A stretch of 58,074 nt of DNA from an uncultured Pelagibacteraceae bacterium (GCA_902533965.1 CACANZ010000003.1:1-58074); one strand, 5' to 3'; counted from the first letter of the stretch, positions 9,457-20,129 are shown. Program-made: numbers and translations. Notes: generated by a model not told the origin, from the letters alone.

Positions 9457-10041
9457 TTATATTGCTCTACTGCCAGGCTTTGTTGCAGGTATTTTATTAA
9501 GATCGTCAGGGAGGTTATTGGGATCATAAATTGGAATATCTAGTTTTAGGACTGATATTACATCGTGGTCTTTAAATAATTTATGATTTGAACGATCAAC
9601 GATTGCTGCGATGCCTAATAAATTAATATTTAGGGGTTTTAGTTTTTCTAAACATTCATTTGTTGATTTCCCTGTTGTAATTACGTCTTCAACAAACAAG
9701 ACGTTTGCATTTTCCTTAATATTAAAACCTCTCCTCAATTCAAATTCGTTATCGACTCTCTCATAGAATATAAATTTAGATCCTAAAGATCTTGCGAGCT
9801 CATACCCTACGAGAAGACCTCCTAAAGCAGGGGAAATCACATAATCAATCTTGTTATCAATATTTTCTTGCACCCTGTACTTTAACTCTTCGCATACCAT
9901 CTCTCCATTTTGAGGATCTTCAAATAACTTTGAACACTGGCAATAAATTTTGGATCTTTTTCCCGATGAAAGTATAAAATGTCCATTTTGAATAGCTTCT
10001 ACTTTTTCAAAAAAATCTTTTATTTCTTTTTCAGTTTTCAT
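9457..10041 (-). CDS. pyrE: Orotate phosphoribosyltransferase
   Basis: Makes OMP from orotate and PRPP in de novo pyrimidine synthesis. The PRPP-binding motif VLFVEDVITTGKST lies near residues 114-127, and the Lys/Arg-rich substrate loop ERVDNEFELRRGF precedes it. The 194-residue length and GHFILSSGKRSKIYCQC at the N-terminus are typical of the alphaproteobacterial form. It overlaps the rsh stop by 4 bases. The partner gene pyrB is at 20129 in this window; other pyr genes are absent. Confidence 0.94.
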   Translation of the reverse strand: MKTEKEIKDFFEKVEAIQNGHFILSSGKRSKIYCQCSKLFEDPQNGEMVCEELKYRVQENIDNKIDYVISPALGGLLVGYELARSLGSKFIFYERVDNEFELRRGFNIKENANVLFVEDVITTGKSTNECLEKLKPLNINLLGIAAIVDRSNHKLFKDHDVISVLKLDIPIYDPNNLPDDLNKIPATKPGSRAI

Positions 10042-12167
10042 AAATTTATCAAAAGCCTACTTACAGAACTTACAATATCTACCTCTGAAAGAGTTTCTAT
10101 AATCTTATCCAGATGATCAAGATTATGAACGTCAATAATAAAAATCATATCAAAATAATCATCGCCTTTTTCAGATATATTAAGGTTAGTTATATTACCA
10201 TCTGCACTTCCAATAATGGTTGCTAATTTACCTAAAGATCCAGGTTCATTTTTAACTGAGACTTTTATTCTTGAAGAAAAATACTGCTTTGGATCTACAT
10301 CTTTCCATGAGGCAGTAATCCAATCCTCTTTTTTTGTTTCTTTATCTAGCTCCTTACATAAACTAGAGTGAATGATTACACCTGAGTCTTCTGATGTAAG
10401 TCCTAAAATATTTTCATTAGGTAAAGGGAAACAACATTCTGCATAATGAATTGCAATTCCAGGTTGGAAGTTACTTATCTCTAAAGGCATATTATCGTTT
10501 GTGTCTCTTCTTCTATATCGAGAAAAAAATGATAAAGTTGAACGGGGTTTAAGCTTTGATAATTGATGTGGCTTTATACTTCCTTTCCCGATAGCGACAA
10601 GAAATTCCTCAGGACTTTTCCTATTAAAACTTTGTGCAAAATTACTAATTTCCTTATTTGAAATATCTTCATTTCTACCAGTGACTTTGTGTAATATTTT
10701 TAACCCTAGACTTGTAAATTCATCTTTTTCTTGCTTTTTAAAAAATCGTTTTATTGATGACTGTGCCTTTGCAGTTGTAACAATATTTTCCCAAGTTTCA
10801 GACGGAGATGGTTTTTTTGATGTTAGTATTTCAATCTCATCTCCATTTTGAAGTTTTGTAAATAAGGGTCTAGGTTTTCCATTAATCTTACATCCAACAC
10901 AACGATTTCCAATTTCAGAATGAAGGGCATAAGCAAAATCGATAGAGTTAGAATTTGCAGGCAAATGAATTAAGTCACCTTTCGGTGTAAAACAAAAGAC
11001 TTGATCCTGGAACATTTCTAATTTTGTAGCTTCAAGTAACTCCTCAGAGCTTCCACCGCTGTCCAATATTTCTACTAAATCTCTTAACCAAGTAACATTG
11101 ACTGGATCTGAAGAAGAGTTATTTACTAAATTATAATTCTCTTTATAGCTCCAATGTGCGGCAATACCTTTATCTGCTATAGTATTCATTTCATTTGTTC
11201 GAATTTGAAGTTCAACTCTCTGTCTTTCGGGGCCAACTATAGTTGTATGAATTGACTGATAATTATTTATTTTTGGTGTCGATATGTAATCTTTAAATGA
11301 GCCGGGGACAGCAGACCACCGATTATGAATGATACCTAGTATACTATAGCAGTCCTCAATACTTTCAGTGATAATCCTATATGCAAAAATATCAGACAAT
11401 TGTCTAAAAGCAATTTGCTTATTTTGCATTTTATTCCATACCGAGAATATCTTTTTTTCACGACCTATTATTTGACAATTAATTTCATTTTTTTCTAGAA
11501 GACTGAATATTCTAGTTTTTATTTTATCAGTTAAATTAGATTTATCTTTCTTCAAATACTCAATTCTTGTCATCAATGAGGAATATGCTGATGGATTTAA
11601 AATTTGAAATGACAAATCTTCTAACTCATCTTTAAATTCATGCATTCCCAATCTTCCGGCAAGAGGAGCATAAATTTCTATAGTTTCAGATGCAATACGC
11701 TGTCTTCTTTTTTCCTGAGGAATAAATTGAATTGTTCTCATGTTATGCAAACGGTCAGCTAACTTTACTAACAAAACCCTGATATCCTTCGACATTGCTA
11801 AGATTAATTTTCTAAAATTTTCAGCTTGAAATTTATTTTCAGTATAGGTTTCAATTTTTGATAGTTTTGTAACACCGTTTACTAATTGAAGGATTTCTTT
11901 TCCAAATTTTTCTTCAATTTCATTTTCTGTAGCAAGTGTATCCTCGAGTGTGTCATGTAATAAGCCAGTAATAATTGTGGAAGTATCTAATTTTAAATTT
12001 AACAGAATATCTGCAACTGCAACTGGATGAGATATATATGGATCTCCTGAGTGTCTTTTTTGTGTCTTGTGACAATCTACTGCAAAAGAATAGGCTTTTT
12101 CTATTAATTTAGAGTCAAGATGCTTATCAATTGGTTTTGCAGGTTTGTAGACTGTGGATTGTGCCAT
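10038..12167 (-). CDS. rsh: Bifunctional (p)ppGpp synthetase/hydrolase, RelA/SpoT homologue
   Basis: Makes and degrades the alarmone (p)ppGpp. Domains in order: HD hydrolase with HSGDPYISHP (39-48) and His71-Asp72 in LLHDTLED; synthetase with FAYRII, FKDYISTPK and RVELQIRT; TGS domain at about 385-445; and a C-terminal ACT domain at about 635-705. At 709 residues it is a full-length long RSH, and the intact HD site suggests both activities. Alphaproteobacteria usually have this single RSH. The rpoZ gene that often precedes it is not in the 55-base gap upstream, which has only a weak promoter-like pair (TTGGGC, TATGAT, 18-base spacer). Confidence 0.94.
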   Translation of the reverse strand: MAQSTVYKPAKPIDKHLDSKLIEKAYSFAVDCHKTQKRHSGDPYISHPVAVADILLNLKLDTSTIITGLLHDTLEDTLATENEIEEKFGKEILQLVNGVTKLSKIETYTENKFQAENFRKLILAMSKDIRVLLVKLADRLHNMRTIQFIPQEKRRQRIASETIEIYAPLAGRLGMHEFKDELEDLSFQILNPSAYSSLMTRIEYLKKDKSNLTDKIKTRIFSLLEKNEINCQIIGREKKIFSVWNKMQNKQIAFRQLSDIFAYRIITESIEDCYSILGIIHNRWSAVPGSFKDYISTPKINNYQSIHTTIVGPERQRVELQIRTNEMNTIADKGIAAHWSYKENYNLVNNSSSDPVNVTWLRDLVEILDSGGSSEELLEATKLEMFQDQVFCFTPKGDLIHLPANSNSIDFAYALHSEIGNRCVGCKINGKPRPLFTKLQNGDEIEILTSKKPSPSETWENIVTTAKAQSSIKRFFKKQEKDEFTSLGLKILHKVTGRNEDISNKEISNFAQSFNRKSPEEFLVAIGKGSIKPHQLSKLKPRSTLSFFSRYRRRDTNDNMPLEISNFQPGIAIHYAECCFPLPNENILGLTSEDSGVIIHSSLCKELDKETKKEDWITASWKDVDPKQYFSSRIKVSVKNEPGSLGKLATIIGSADGNITNLNISEKGDDYFDMIFIIDVHNLDHLDKIIETLSEVDIVSSVSRLLINL

Positions 12168-12222
12168 AATGCACTATAAATCATACATTATTTACTAAGT
12201 GAAGCCCAAAATAAATGACGAT

Positions 12223-12741
12223 TTATAATGTATTGGAGACTTTGTGTAATTTATCTTCAATATGCAGGGTTTTATGAAGCCTCATAATTGATGATTTTTT
12301 TTCAGAGTGGAGCCATCCAGGACAAATGTCCATTAATGGACGTAATACAAAATTTCTCTCATGAAGCCTTGGATGTGGAATTTCAATAGAATTTTTGTTC
12401 TCATTTATCAATATTTTGCTGGACTTGTTAAGCAAAAGAATATCCAAATCACACGTTCGAGAAGTATTCTTACGGTAGGCGTATCTTCCAGTAATTCTTT
12501 CAATTTTTTTTAAAATTATTAGTAAATTTTTAGGTTTTAATTTTGTTTCAACAACTAAAGCAGCGTTTAAAAAGGTTTCAGCAGCAGTTTTAAAATTTTT
12601 AGGTGGCGATGAATATAATTTGGACTTTTTTATTACTTTGATATTGTTACGCTCCAACTCTTTTAAAACAAATTTAAGTGTATTTAATTTATTACCAAAC
12701 CTTGAGTTAGAATTTGACCCAATTCCTAAAGCGTAAATCAT
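12223..12741 (-). CDS. folK: 2-amino-4-hydroxy-6-hydroxymethyldihydropteridine pyrophosphokinase
   Basis: Transfers pyrophosphate from ATP to 6-hydroxymethyl-dihydropterin in folate synthesis. HPPK features are the start [14 protein letters not shown], the Mg2+/ATP region [11 protein letters not shown], and the signature [16 protein letters not shown]. Length is 172 residues. It overlaps smpB by 4 bases. No folB or folP is adjacent, so folK is separated from the rest of its pathway here. Confidence 0.93.
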   Translation of the reverse strand: MIYALGIGSNSNSRFGNKLNTLKFVLKELERNNIKVIKKSKLYSSPPKNFKTAAETFLNAALVVETKLKPKNLLIILKKIERITGRYAYRKNTSRTCDLDILLLNKSSKILINENKNSIEIPHPRLHERNFVLRPLMDICPGWLHSEKKSSIMRLHKTLHIEDKLHKVSNTL

Positions 12742-13175
12742 CCGTACTTTTTTTTCTCCCTAACCCAATCTTTTCTTTTTTTAGCATCTCTTTTATCATG
12801 TAGTTTTTTTCCTTTAGCAAGAGCAATTTCCAATTTTGCCTTACCTTTTTTATTGAAGTATATTTTTGTAGGGATCAAAGTAAGTGACTCTTTATTTAAT
12901 TTTCCAATGATTTTTCTGATTTCTTTTTTATGTAAAAGTAATTTTCGTGGACGGTTTTCAACATGATTTAGATATGAAGCATTAGAATATTTCGAGAAAT
13001 GTGAGTTTATTAAAAATATTTCACTATTATCTTCCCTTGCATATGACTCGGCTATCTCAACTCTTCCATTTCGAAGTGATTTTATCTCACTACCTTGTAA
13101 TTCAATTCCTGCCTCAAATAATTCAACAAATGTATAATTATACTTTGCTTTTCTGTTTTGAACTGCTATCTGCAA
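12738..13175 (-). CDS. smpB: SsrA-binding protein SmpB
   Basis: Binds tmRNA and guides it into stalled ribosomes for trans-translation. The 145-residue protein has [20 protein letters not shown] at the N-terminus, GSEIKSLR and YAREDNSE in the OB-fold core, and the basic decoding tail [11 protein letters not shown] that becomes helical in the mRNA channel. It starts 2 bases after the dapA stop. The tmRNA gene itself is not in the window. Confidence 0.95.
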   Translation of the reverse strand: MQIAVQNRKAKYNYTFVELFEAGIELQGSEIKSLRNGRVEIAESYAREDNSEIFLINSHFSKYSNASYLNHVENRPRKLLLHKKEIRKIIGKLNKESLTLIPTKIYFNKKGKAKLEIALAKGKKLHDKRDAKKRKDWVREKKKYG

Positions 13176-13177
13176 GG

Positions 13178-14050
13178 CTATATTAATGATGCATGCTTCA
13201 TAGCTTTATCAACTAATTGCTTAGTTTCATCTGATATTCTTGTGAGCGGTAGCCTTATGTCATCCTTACATAAACCAAGCCTAGAAGCTGCATACTTTAC
13301 TGGGGCAGGACTAGACTCAACAAATAAAGCATGATGCAACGGCATCAATTTGTCATTTATCTCAGATGCTTTTGCAAAATTTTGATCTAAACAATGTTTC
13401 ATAAATTCAGAACATAATTTTGGAGCGATATTAGACGTCACTGAGATAGATCCGTGACCACCGTAAACCATAAAAGCTAACGTAGTTGCATCATCTCCTG
13501 TTAATTGATTAAAATCTTCTCCTATTGTTGTTTTCGTTTCATAAACTCTTGGTATATCTGAAGTAGCATCCTTTACTCCAACAATGTTTTTGATTTTAAA
13601 CAAATCCTTCATTGTATTAGTATTCATATCAACAATTGATCTGCCAGGAATATTATAGATAATAATTGGAAGTGTAGTTGCCTTACTGATTGCCTCGAAG
13701 TGCGAGTATAAACCATGTTGTGTAGGTTTATTATAATATGGTGTAACCACTAAAGCTCCATCAGCACCTGCTTTTTCAGCGTGCATAGTGAGATCGATTG
13801 CTTCGTCGGTATTATTTGATCCTGTTCCTGCTATTACTGGTACACGTTTTGCTGTTTCTTCAACACATATCTCAACTGCTAACTTATGTTCTTCATGGCT
13901 TAAAGTTGGTGACTCGCCTGTCGTGCCTACAGGAACCAGTCCATGTATACCTTCTGATATTTGAAAATCTATCAGAGACCTAAATGATTTTTCATCAATA
14001 GATTTGCCGTCAAAAGGTGTAATTAATGCTGTATGAGATCCTTTAAACAT
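13178..14050 (-). CDS. dapA: 4-hydroxy-tetrahydrodipicolinate synthase
   Basis: Condenses pyruvate with aspartate semialdehyde, the first committed step to lysine and meso-diaminopimelate for peptidoglycan. It is a TIM-barrel Schiff-base enzyme of 290 residues: Lys160 in GVKDATSD binds pyruvate, Tyr132 is in IIYNIPGR, and the TTGES loop is at 43-47. It is the first gene of a long minus-strand series reaching to base 991 and faces slt across an 80-base gap, so the operon promoter is probably there. Confidence 0.96.
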   Translation of the reverse strand: MFKGSHTALITPFDGKSIDEKSFRSLIDFQISEGIHGLVPVGTTGESPTLSHEEHKLAVEICVEETAKRVPVIAGTGSNNTDEAIDLTMHAEKAGADGALVVTPYYNKPTQHGLYSHFEAISKATTLPIIIYNIPGRSIVDMNTNTMKDLFKIKNIVGVKDATSDIPRVYETKTTIGEDFNQLTGDDATTLAFMVYGGHGSISVTSNIAPKLCSEFMKHCLDQNFAKASEINDKLMPLHHALFVESSPAPVKYAASRLGLCKDDIRLPLTRISDETKQLVDKAMKHASLI

Positions 14051-14130
14051 TGTTTACAATAGCACTTTTAATTATTTAAAAAAACCTTAATCATAAATAT
14101 ACTTGTGCAAATCAAACAAATAACTATTTC
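14051..14130. promoter_or_regulatory. Divergent dapA/slt intergenic region with weak promoter-like elements
   Basis: Eighty AT-rich bases between two outward-facing genes, so promoters for both strands are expected. For slt I can point to TTTACA (14053-14058), a 16-base spacer and TTTAAA (14075-14080). For dapA on the minus strand there is TTGTTT, an 18-base spacer and TATGAT (positions within 14091-14118). Both are imperfect, and no operator-like palindrome stands out. Treat as inference from gene orientation. Confidence 0.35.
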
Positions 14131-16245
14131 GTGAAAAAATTAATCATTTTTGTAGTAAGTCTATTTTTAATTTCAGGAATATCTTCTTTTGGAGAAATAA
14201 CGCCTGTAAAGAGAAGTCTATACATTGAATTGCCGGGGCCTGGGTTCTCGATCCCAATAAAAAAACCATTGCAGCCTGCACTCTCTCAATTGTTGAGCAA
14301 TAAAGACTATGAGTTATTTGAGTTAGCGCTCGATAAGGCGGATGAATATAAATGGGATCGAGTAACAGGAATAAGCAGTAATATTAAAAATGAAACAGCA
14401 AAAGAGACGCTAAACTGGCTTAAATATTATAATGGTGCAGGCAATTTAACATTTTCTGATTACAAAACATATATTAAGAAAAATTCAAATTGGCCTGAAA
14501 TAGAAAAAATAAAACTCAAAGCTGAATCAAAAATTACATTTAGAGATGATTATGAAGATTTAATAGATTACTTTAGCGATAATCCTCCAGAAACAGGCTG
14601 GGGTCGAATATATCTAGGCAATGCACTTCTAAACAGTGGCAAATCTGAACAAGGAAAGAGACTTATCATTGATGGCTATATCGGTGGCAGCTTTACTAGA
14701 AAAGAACAATCTCAAATCATAAAAACTTATAAAAGTATTTTAAATAAAGATCATCATCTGAGAAGAATAAATAAATTACTGTGGGACGGAAAATATAGAA
14801 CTGCAGCCAGATTAGTAAAATATGTTGATAAAGACTATCAAAAACTATTTGAAGCCAGGATAGGATTAATTTCATTTTCTGGTGGTGTAGATAATTTAAT
14901 AAAGCTGGTTCCAGATGAATTGAAAAATGATCCTGGGCTTGTTTATGACCGAATTAATTGGCGAATAAAAAAAAGAAAGTATGATAGTGCGCTAGTATTA
15001 TTATTAGATATCAATAAATCAAATTCAAGTGAGTTAGTTCGCCCAGACAAATTTTGGGATAAAAAAAGTTTTCTTATTAGGCGTTTAATTGACCGTCATG
15101 AATATGAAACTGCTTATGCGCTTGCCATAAATCACGGTTTGAATGAAAGTAAAGATATTGCTGAGGCTGAGTGGTTAGCTGGTTGGATAGCTCTTACTTT
15201 TTTAGATAACCCAGAATCAGCCTATCTTCATTTTCAAGAAATTTGGAATGTTTCATCAAGACCAATCTCAAAAGCAAGAGCCGCCTATTGGATGGGAAAT
15301 GCATTAGAGGAAGTTGGTAGTTATACAGATTCGCAAAGCTGGTATAAAAAGGCTTCTTTGTACAGCCTTACCTTTTATGGTCAGCTCGCGGCGAGCAAAT
15401 TATCAGAAAAGAAATTATTTAAACCATTACTTGTAGAGTATTCCGATGCTAACAACACTGATTATAAAGAAAATCGACCAGTTTATTTATCAATCTCTTT
15501 ATTAAATGAATTTGATAGACCTAAATTGGTTAAAAAATTTATTTGGGATCTTGCTGACCGTAACAATCTTAGTACTTCTGTAAACTCTGTCAAAACTGCA
15601 AATGATATAGGCAGAAATGATTTTGCAGTTCAAGCAGGTAAAATTTTATATTATAACCACACAATTCTTGACCCTCTAAGCTTTCCTCAAATTGAAAGAC
15701 CTGAATTTGGAAAAATTATTTTTCCAGAACAAAGTCTAATACATTCTGTAACAAGACAAGAGAGTCAGTTTGATCCTAAAGCTGGAAGTTATGCAGGAGC
15801 TAAAGGATTAATGCAACTTATGCCGTATACTGCAAAAAGGGTCTCAAAAGGTTTAAAGCTTGAATATACAAAGAGTAAATTAACTGAAGATCCAAAGTAT
15901 AATGTAATTTTAGGAAGTGCTTATTTAGATAAATTGCTCTCAAACTACAATGGCTCATACATTCTGTCTCTTGCAGCTTATAATGCGGGTGAATCACGAG
16001 TTTCCAGATGGATAAAAAAATATGGGGATCCAAGAAAAGATGATATTACAAGTGAAAATTGGATAGAGTTGATACCTTTCAAAGAAACAAGAAACTATGT
16101 TCAAAGAGTAATGGAAAATATTCAAGTATATGAATTTATTGAGAATGGATTGAAACCAACTGAGTACACTTTATCTTATAATCTCAATCGTGCTTATGTT
16201 GGAGGAAAAACCTTAATTAAACCAAGTAAGAAAAAAGAATCGTAA
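14131..16245 (+). CDS. slt: Soluble lytic murein transglycosylase
   Basis: Cleaves the MurNAc-GlcNAc bond of peptidoglycan with 1,6-anhydro product formation, in the periplasm. The GTG start gives a signal peptide (MKKLIIFVVSLFLISGISSF, cleavage probably near residue 20). A long alpha-helical U/L superhelix precedes the C-terminal SLT goose-type lysozyme domain (about 530-680), with catalytic Glu near residue 542 in TRQESQFDP, then GAKGLMQLMP and LAAYNAGESRV. The 704-residue length matches Slt70-type enzymes. It is a single-gene unit facing dapA; its 3' end is 11 bases from the opposing tRNA-Ser. Confidence 0.94.
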   Translation: MKKLIIFVVSLFLISGISSFGEITPVKRSLYIELPGPGFSIPIKKPLQPALSQLLSNKDYELFELALDKADEYKWDRVTGISSNIKNETAKETLNWLKYYNGAGNLTFSDYKTYIKKNSNWPEIEKIKLKAESKITFRDDYEDLIDYFSDNPPETGWGRIYLGNALLNSGKSEQGKRLIIDGYIGGSFTRKEQSQIIKTYKSILNKDHHLRRINKLLWDGKYRTAARLVKYVDKDYQKLFEARIGLISFSGGVDNLIKLVPDELKNDPGLVYDRINWRIKKRKYDSALVLLLDINKSNSSELVRPDKFWDKKSFLIRRLIDRHEYETAYALAINHGLNESKDIAEAEWLAGWIALTFLDNPESAYLHFQEIWNVSSRPISKARAAYWMGNALEEVGSYTDSQSWYKKASLYSLTFYGQLAASKLSEKKLFKPLLVEYSDANNTDYKENRPVYLSISLLNEFDRPKLVKKFIWDLADRNNLSTSVNSVKTANDIGRNDFAVQAGKILYYNHTILDPLSFPQIERPEFGKIIFPEQSLIHSVTRQESQFDPKAGSYAGAKGLMQLMPYTAKRVSKGLKLEYTKSKLTEDPKYNVILGSAYLDKLLSNYNGSYILSLAAYNAGESRVSRWIKKYGDPRKDDITSENWIELIPFKETRNYVQRVMENIQVYEFIENGLKPTEYTLSYNLNRAYVGGKTLIKPSKKKES

Positions 16246-16256
16246 TAATTGTAGTG

Positions 16257-16350
16257 TGGCGGAGAGAGAGGGATTCGAACCCTCGGTACGGGTATAAGCC
16301 CGCACAACTCCTTAGCAGGGAGCCGGTTTCAACCACTCACCCATCTCTCC
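16257..16350 (-). tRNA. tRNA-Ser (anticodon GCU)
   Basis: Read on the minus strand, the 94-base sequence begins GGAGAGATGGGTGAGTGG, has the anticodon loop CTGCTAA (anticodon GCT, reads AGC/AGU), a long type-II variable arm, the T loop GGTTCGAATCC, and ends CTCTCTCC-G-CCA with the CCA encoded. Acceptor stem GGAGAGA pairs with TCTCTCC. It lies 48 bases downstream of gatB on the same strand, so it could be cotranscribed with gatCAB or have its own promoter in the AT-rich gap (16351-16398). Confidence 0.96.
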
Positions 16351-16398
16351 ACACATTGTTTTAATATATCAAATTTATATTGATTAAAAGAAATTACT

Positions 16399-17841
16399 TT
16401 ATTGTGATAACTTTTTCTTGATAAGGTCATTAACTATTTTTGGATTAGCTTTACCTTTAGAAAGTTTCATAGCCTCACCAACAAAAAAACCAAAAAGTTT
16501 ATCTTTTCCATTTTTATATTTTTTAACGTTTTCTGGATTTGAATTTAATACATTATCAACTAGGCTTTCTATTTCATTTTCATCGCTAATTTGAGATAAA
16601 CCTTTTTCATCAATAATTTCTAACGCACCTTTACCACTTTCACACATTTCCTCCAACACTTCCTTTGCTTGACGGTTTGAAATCTTACCATTTTCGATGT
16701 TATCAACCAGTTCACCAAGTCGTTTTGAAGTAATAGGACTATCCTCAATAATAAGATTTTTTCTATTAAGTATTGAAAATAATTCGCCAGTAACCCATGT
16801 TGTTACAAGTTTTGGATTCCTGTTCTTTACAACGTCTTCGAAATATTCACTTGTTGCTTTGTCTGAAACAATAATATTTGCGTCATAAGAACTAAGAGAA
16901 TATTCATTAATAAATCTCTCTTTTATTTGATCTGGCAATTCTGGTATTGAGTCTTGTAAATCTTTAATCCAGTCATCATCCAAAATAAGTGGCAAAAGGT
17001 CTGGATCAGGAAAATATCGATAATCATGAGCATCTTCTTTTGACCTCATTGATCTCGTTTCACCAAACTGCGTATTAAATAATCTTGTTTCTTGATTAAC
17101 ACATTCTCCTTGCTCGATAAGTTTTATTTGTCTTTTTGCTTCATAAACGATAGCTGCATGAATAAATTTAAATGAGTTTAAGTTTTTGATTTCGCACCTT
17201 GTACCTAATTCATTTCCAGGCTTGTTTACAGAAATATTTACATCGGCTCTTAGAGATCCTTGTTCCATATTTCCATCACATGTACCAAGATACCTTAGAA
17301 TGCTTCTAACTTTTCGAACATATTCAACAGCCTCCTCTGGTGAGTTCATATCCGGTTTAGATACAATTTCCATTAAAGCAATTCCTGAACGATTCAAGTC
17401 AACAAAAGTGAAGTTTGGATCCTGATCGTGCAAACTTTTACCTGCATCTTGTTCTAAATGAAGTCTTTCAACTCCTATTTTCTTTTGACCGTTTTCAGTT
17501 TCTATTTCAACAAATCCTTCTCCCACTATTGGGTCCTTATACTGAGATATCTGGTAGCCTTGTGGTAAGTCTTGATAAAAATAATTCTTACGATCAAAAA
17601 TAGACTTTTTATTTATTTTTGCATTTAATCCAATCCCTGACTTAACGGCTTGCTCAATACAAAATTTATTAATTACTGGCAGCATGCCTGGCATTGCTGC
17701 ATCAATTAGACTGACTTGACTATTAGGTTTAGATCCAAAATCAGTAGGTGATGATGAAAATAATTTAGATTTTGAATTAACTTGAGCATGAATTTCTATT
17801 CCAATAACTAAATTCCAACCCTCTATCATTTGAGCCACCAT
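16399..17841 (-). CDS. gatB: Asp-tRNA(Asn)/Glu-tRNA(Gln) amidotransferase subunit B
   Basis: Binds mischarged Glu-tRNA(Gln) or Asp-tRNA(Asn) and activates it by phosphorylation before amidation. The signature [21 protein letters not shown] stretch is present ([18 protein letters not shown]), along with [16 protein letters not shown] at the N-terminus and [13 protein letters not shown]; the YqeY-like tail domain covers roughly the last 150 residues. Length is 480. The first ATG overlaps the gatA stop by 16 bases; a second ATG four codons in (17829) would overlap by 4 bases and is equally possible. Confidence 0.96.
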   Translation of the reverse strand: MVAQMIEGWNLVIGIEIHAQVNSKSKLFSSSPTDFGSKPNSQVSLIDAAMPGMLPVINKFCIEQAVKSGIGLNAKINKKSIFDRKNYFYQDLPQGYQISQYKDPIVGEGFVEIETENGQKKIGVERLHLEQDAGKSLHDQDPNFTFVDLNRSGIALMEIVSKPDMNSPEEAVEYVRKVRSILRYLGTCDGNMEQGSLRADVNISVNKPGNELGTRCEIKNLNSFKFIHAAIVYEAKRQIKLIEQGECVNQETRLFNTQFGETRSMRSKEDAHDYRYFPDPDLLPLILDDDWIKDLQDSIPELPDQIKERFINEYSLSSYDANIIVSDKATSEYFEDVVKNRNPKLVTTWVTGELFSILNRKNLIIEDSPITSKRLGELVDNIENGKISNRQAKEVLEEMCESGKGALEIIDEKGLSQISDENEIESLVDNVLNSNPENVKKYKNGKDKLFGFFVGEAMKLSKGKANPKIVNDLIKKKLSQ

Positions 17842-19301
17842 TTTTCCGGAGTTTCTGAATAGTTAATAGTTTCCTCTATATTTCTAGCAACATTGAGTAA
17901 TTTTTGTTCTTCAAATGAATTTGTTATCAATTGTAAGCCAATTGGCAAATTATTTTCGTCATTTGCGAAGGGAATTGATATACCTGGTAAACCCGCTAGA
18001 TTTACAGGAACAGTAAAAATATCATTTAGATAGTTTTGTACTGGATCAGAAGGCTCATTTGCAATTTCAAATGCCGTTGAAGGTGTTGAAGGGGTGAGAA
18101 TCGCATCAACTTTTTTAAAGGCTTCAACGTAGTCACTTTTTATTAATGATCTAATCTTTTGTGCCTTAATATAATATGCATCATAATATCCAGATGATAG
18201 CACATATGTGCCAATTAATATTCTTCTCTTTACTTCATCACCAAATCCCTCCGATCTCGTTTTTTCGTACATATCAATGAGATCATTTCCTTTGACTCTT
18301 AGTCCATATCTTACTCCATCATAGCGAGCTAAATTTGATGAAGCTTCTGCAGGTGCGATAATATAGTAAGCGGGCAAAGCGCTCATTGTATGAGGTAAGC
18401 TAATATCTACTATTTCTGCTCCATTAGTTTTTAGTAAATTTGCACACTCATCCCAGCTTTTTTGAGTACTAGCTGGAAGCTTGTCACTTCTAAATTCCTT
18501 TGGTATTCCAATCTTCATCCCTTTTATATCTGAATTTAAATTTTGATAATAATTTTCTTTTGGATTAACCGAAGAAGTTGAGTCCTTTTCATCATGACCC
18601 GATATAATGTCTAATAAGATTGCAGCGTCTTCAACGGTTTTTGTAATTGGTCCCGCTTGATCTAATGAAGATGCAAATGCAACTATTCCCCATCTGGATA
18701 CTCTTCCATATGAAGGTTTCAAACCAACAGTACCTGTAAAAGAAGCTGGCTGTCTAATTGAGCCTCCAGTATCCGTTCCAAGAGAGGCTACACAAAGATC
18801 ACCTGAAACTGCTGCTGCTGACCCTCCAGATGATCCTCCTGGAACAAGCTCATTATCAGAATTTACAGATTTCCATGGATTCTTAACCGAACCAAAAAAA
18901 CTAGTTTTGTTAGTTGAACCCATTGCGAATTCATCACAATTTAATTTGCCTAAACTAATCAGTCCTGCATCATCACAATTTTGAGTAACTGTAGACTCAT
19001 AATTTGGAACAAAGTTTGATAAAATTTTACTTGATGCAGTAGTAGTCACACCCTTCGTACAAAATAAATCTTTTATTCCAATTGGAATTCCATCATACTT
19101 ACTTCTGAGATTTTGACTTTTTCTTCTTTCGTCAGACTTTTCAGCATCAATAAGAGCTTTCTCTTGTGATATAGTATTATAGCAATTTAACTCTTTACCA
19201 TTTTCAATATTTTTTAAATACTCTGAAGTTAACTCTTTCGATGATATTTTATTATTTTCCAAAAGAACTGCCAGCGATTTTAATGTATAACTATCTTTCA
19301 T
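17826..19301 (-). CDS. gatA: Asp-tRNA(Asn)/Glu-tRNA(Gln) amidotransferase subunit A
   Basis: The glutaminase subunit; it releases ammonia that GatB uses. Amidase-signature catalytic triad residues are visible: Lys77 in GIKDLF, the cis-Ser of [10 protein letters not shown] (157/158), and the nucleophile Ser181 in DTGGSIRQP. It is 491 residues and full length. It abuts gatC (shared base at 19301) and overlaps gatB, so the order gatC-gatA-gatB forms one operon. Its presence implies that Gln and/or Asn tRNAs are made by the indirect route in this organism. Confidence 0.97.
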   Translation of the reverse strand: MKDSYTLKSLAVLLENNKISSKELTSEYLKNIENGKELNCYNTISQEKALIDAEKSDERRKSQNLRSKYDGIPIGIKDLFCTKGVTTTASSKILSNFVPNYESTVTQNCDDAGLISLGKLNCDEFAMGSTNKTSFFGSVKNPWKSVNSDNELVPGGSSGGSAAAVSGDLCVASLGTDTGGSIRQPASFTGTVGLKPSYGRVSRWGIVAFASSLDQAGPITKTVEDAAILLDIISGHDEKDSTSSVNPKENYYQNLNSDIKGMKIGIPKEFRSDKLPASTQKSWDECANLLKTNGAEIVDISLPHTMSALPAYYIIAPAEASSNLARYDGVRYGLRVKGNDLIDMYEKTRSEGFGDEVKRRILIGTYVLSSGYYDAYYIKAQKIRSLIKSDYVEAFKKVDAILTPSTPSTAFEIANEPSDPVQNYLNDIFTVPVNLAGLPGISIPFANDENNLPIGLQLITNSFEEQKLLNVARNIEETINYSETPEKWWLK

Positions 19302-19588
19302 TATTCGATCACTTTTGGAACAACAAAAAAGTCCATTTCTTTTTCAGGTGCATTTTCTAAGATATCTTCAGCACTATTCTTAGTATCCACTTTATCATCT
19401 CTAACTTCTAATTTTTGATCAAGGGAATTAGATGTCGGATCAACTTGATCAGTTTTAATTTCTTTTAACTGATCAACAAATTCTAAGATTGAATTAAGAT
19501 CCTTACTAAGATTATTGAGTTTATCGTCACTGATTGAAATTCTTGCTAACTTTCCAAGCTTTAAAAGACTTTTCTTATCAAATTCCAT
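19301..19588 (-). CDS. gatC: Asp-tRNA(Asn)/Glu-tRNA(Gln) amidotransferase subunit C
   Basis: A small belt subunit that wraps around GatA and stabilises the GatAB complex. The 95-residue protein shows [20 protein letters not shown] and [19 protein letters not shown], the usual GatC pattern, and ends with the VVPKVIE tail (typically FxVPKV). It is first in the operon and faces ruvX across only 31 bases. Confidence 0.94.
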   Translation of the reverse strand: MEFDKKSLLKLGKLARISISDDKLNNLSKDLNSILEFVDQLKEIKTDQVDPTSNSLDQKLEVRDDKVDTKNSAEDILENAPEKEMDFFVVPKVIE

Positions 19589-19619
19589 ATTTATATGAAG
19601 TACTAACTTAAATTAATGT

Positions 19620-20129
19620 ATGATATACAATCAAAAAATGACTAATGAAACAAAAAAAGAAGTAGATATCGCAGAATTTAAGTCATTAGTGGAAAGTAAA
19701 CATAAAATTCTAGGATTGGATATTGGCAGTAAAAGAATTGGAGTTGCAATTTCTACATCGGATATGACGGGGGCTCTACCTTTAAGAACTATTAGATATT
19801 CAAACATGAAAGACTTTCTGAAAGAATTAAATGAGCTAGTTAAACTTCACGACGTTAAAGCCCTCATCATTGGACTGCCATTAAATATGGATGGAAGTGA
19901 GGGAAAAAGTGCTCAATCAATCCGTGATAAATCAAGAGCTATAAATTTGTCTTTGAATATTCCCTATTCTTTTTGGGATGAGAGACTTTCAACTGTTGCT
20001 GTGGACAGGTTATATACAGATAATTCTAAAAGCAGAAAAAAAGCCCATAATGAAAAAAAAGAAATTGATAGTCTCGCTTCAGCATTTATCTTGGAAGGTG
20101 CATTAAATTATATTAAAAGAATGAATTAA
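19620..20129 (+). CDS. ruvX: Putative pre-16S rRNA nuclease / Holliday junction resolvase-like protein YqgF
   Basis: An RNase H-fold enzyme implicated in 5' maturation of 16S rRNA. The first acidic residue is Asp34 in LGLDIGSKRIGVAIS; further landmarks are IIGLPLNMDG and the WDERLSTVA motif, with the last acidic site in KEIDSLASAFIL. The 169 residues include a 28-residue N-terminal arm that many homologues lack; ATG at 19638 is an alternative start. Neither start has a clear Shine-Dalgarno sequence. The stop overlaps the pyrB start (TAATG). Confidence 0.9.
   Translation: MIYNQKMTNETKKEVDIAEFKSLVESKHKILGLDIGSKRIGVAISTSDMTGALPLRTIRYSNMKDFLKELNELVKLHDVKALIIGLPLNMDGSEGKSAQSIRDKSRAINLSLNIPYSFWDERLSTVAVDRLYTDNSKSRKKAHNEKKEIDSLASAFILEGALNYIKRMN

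Noticed and set aside
12168..12222. rpoZ (omega) upstream of rsh
   Set aside because: The gap is only 55 bases and contains no omega-like reading frame; rpoZ must be elsewhere.
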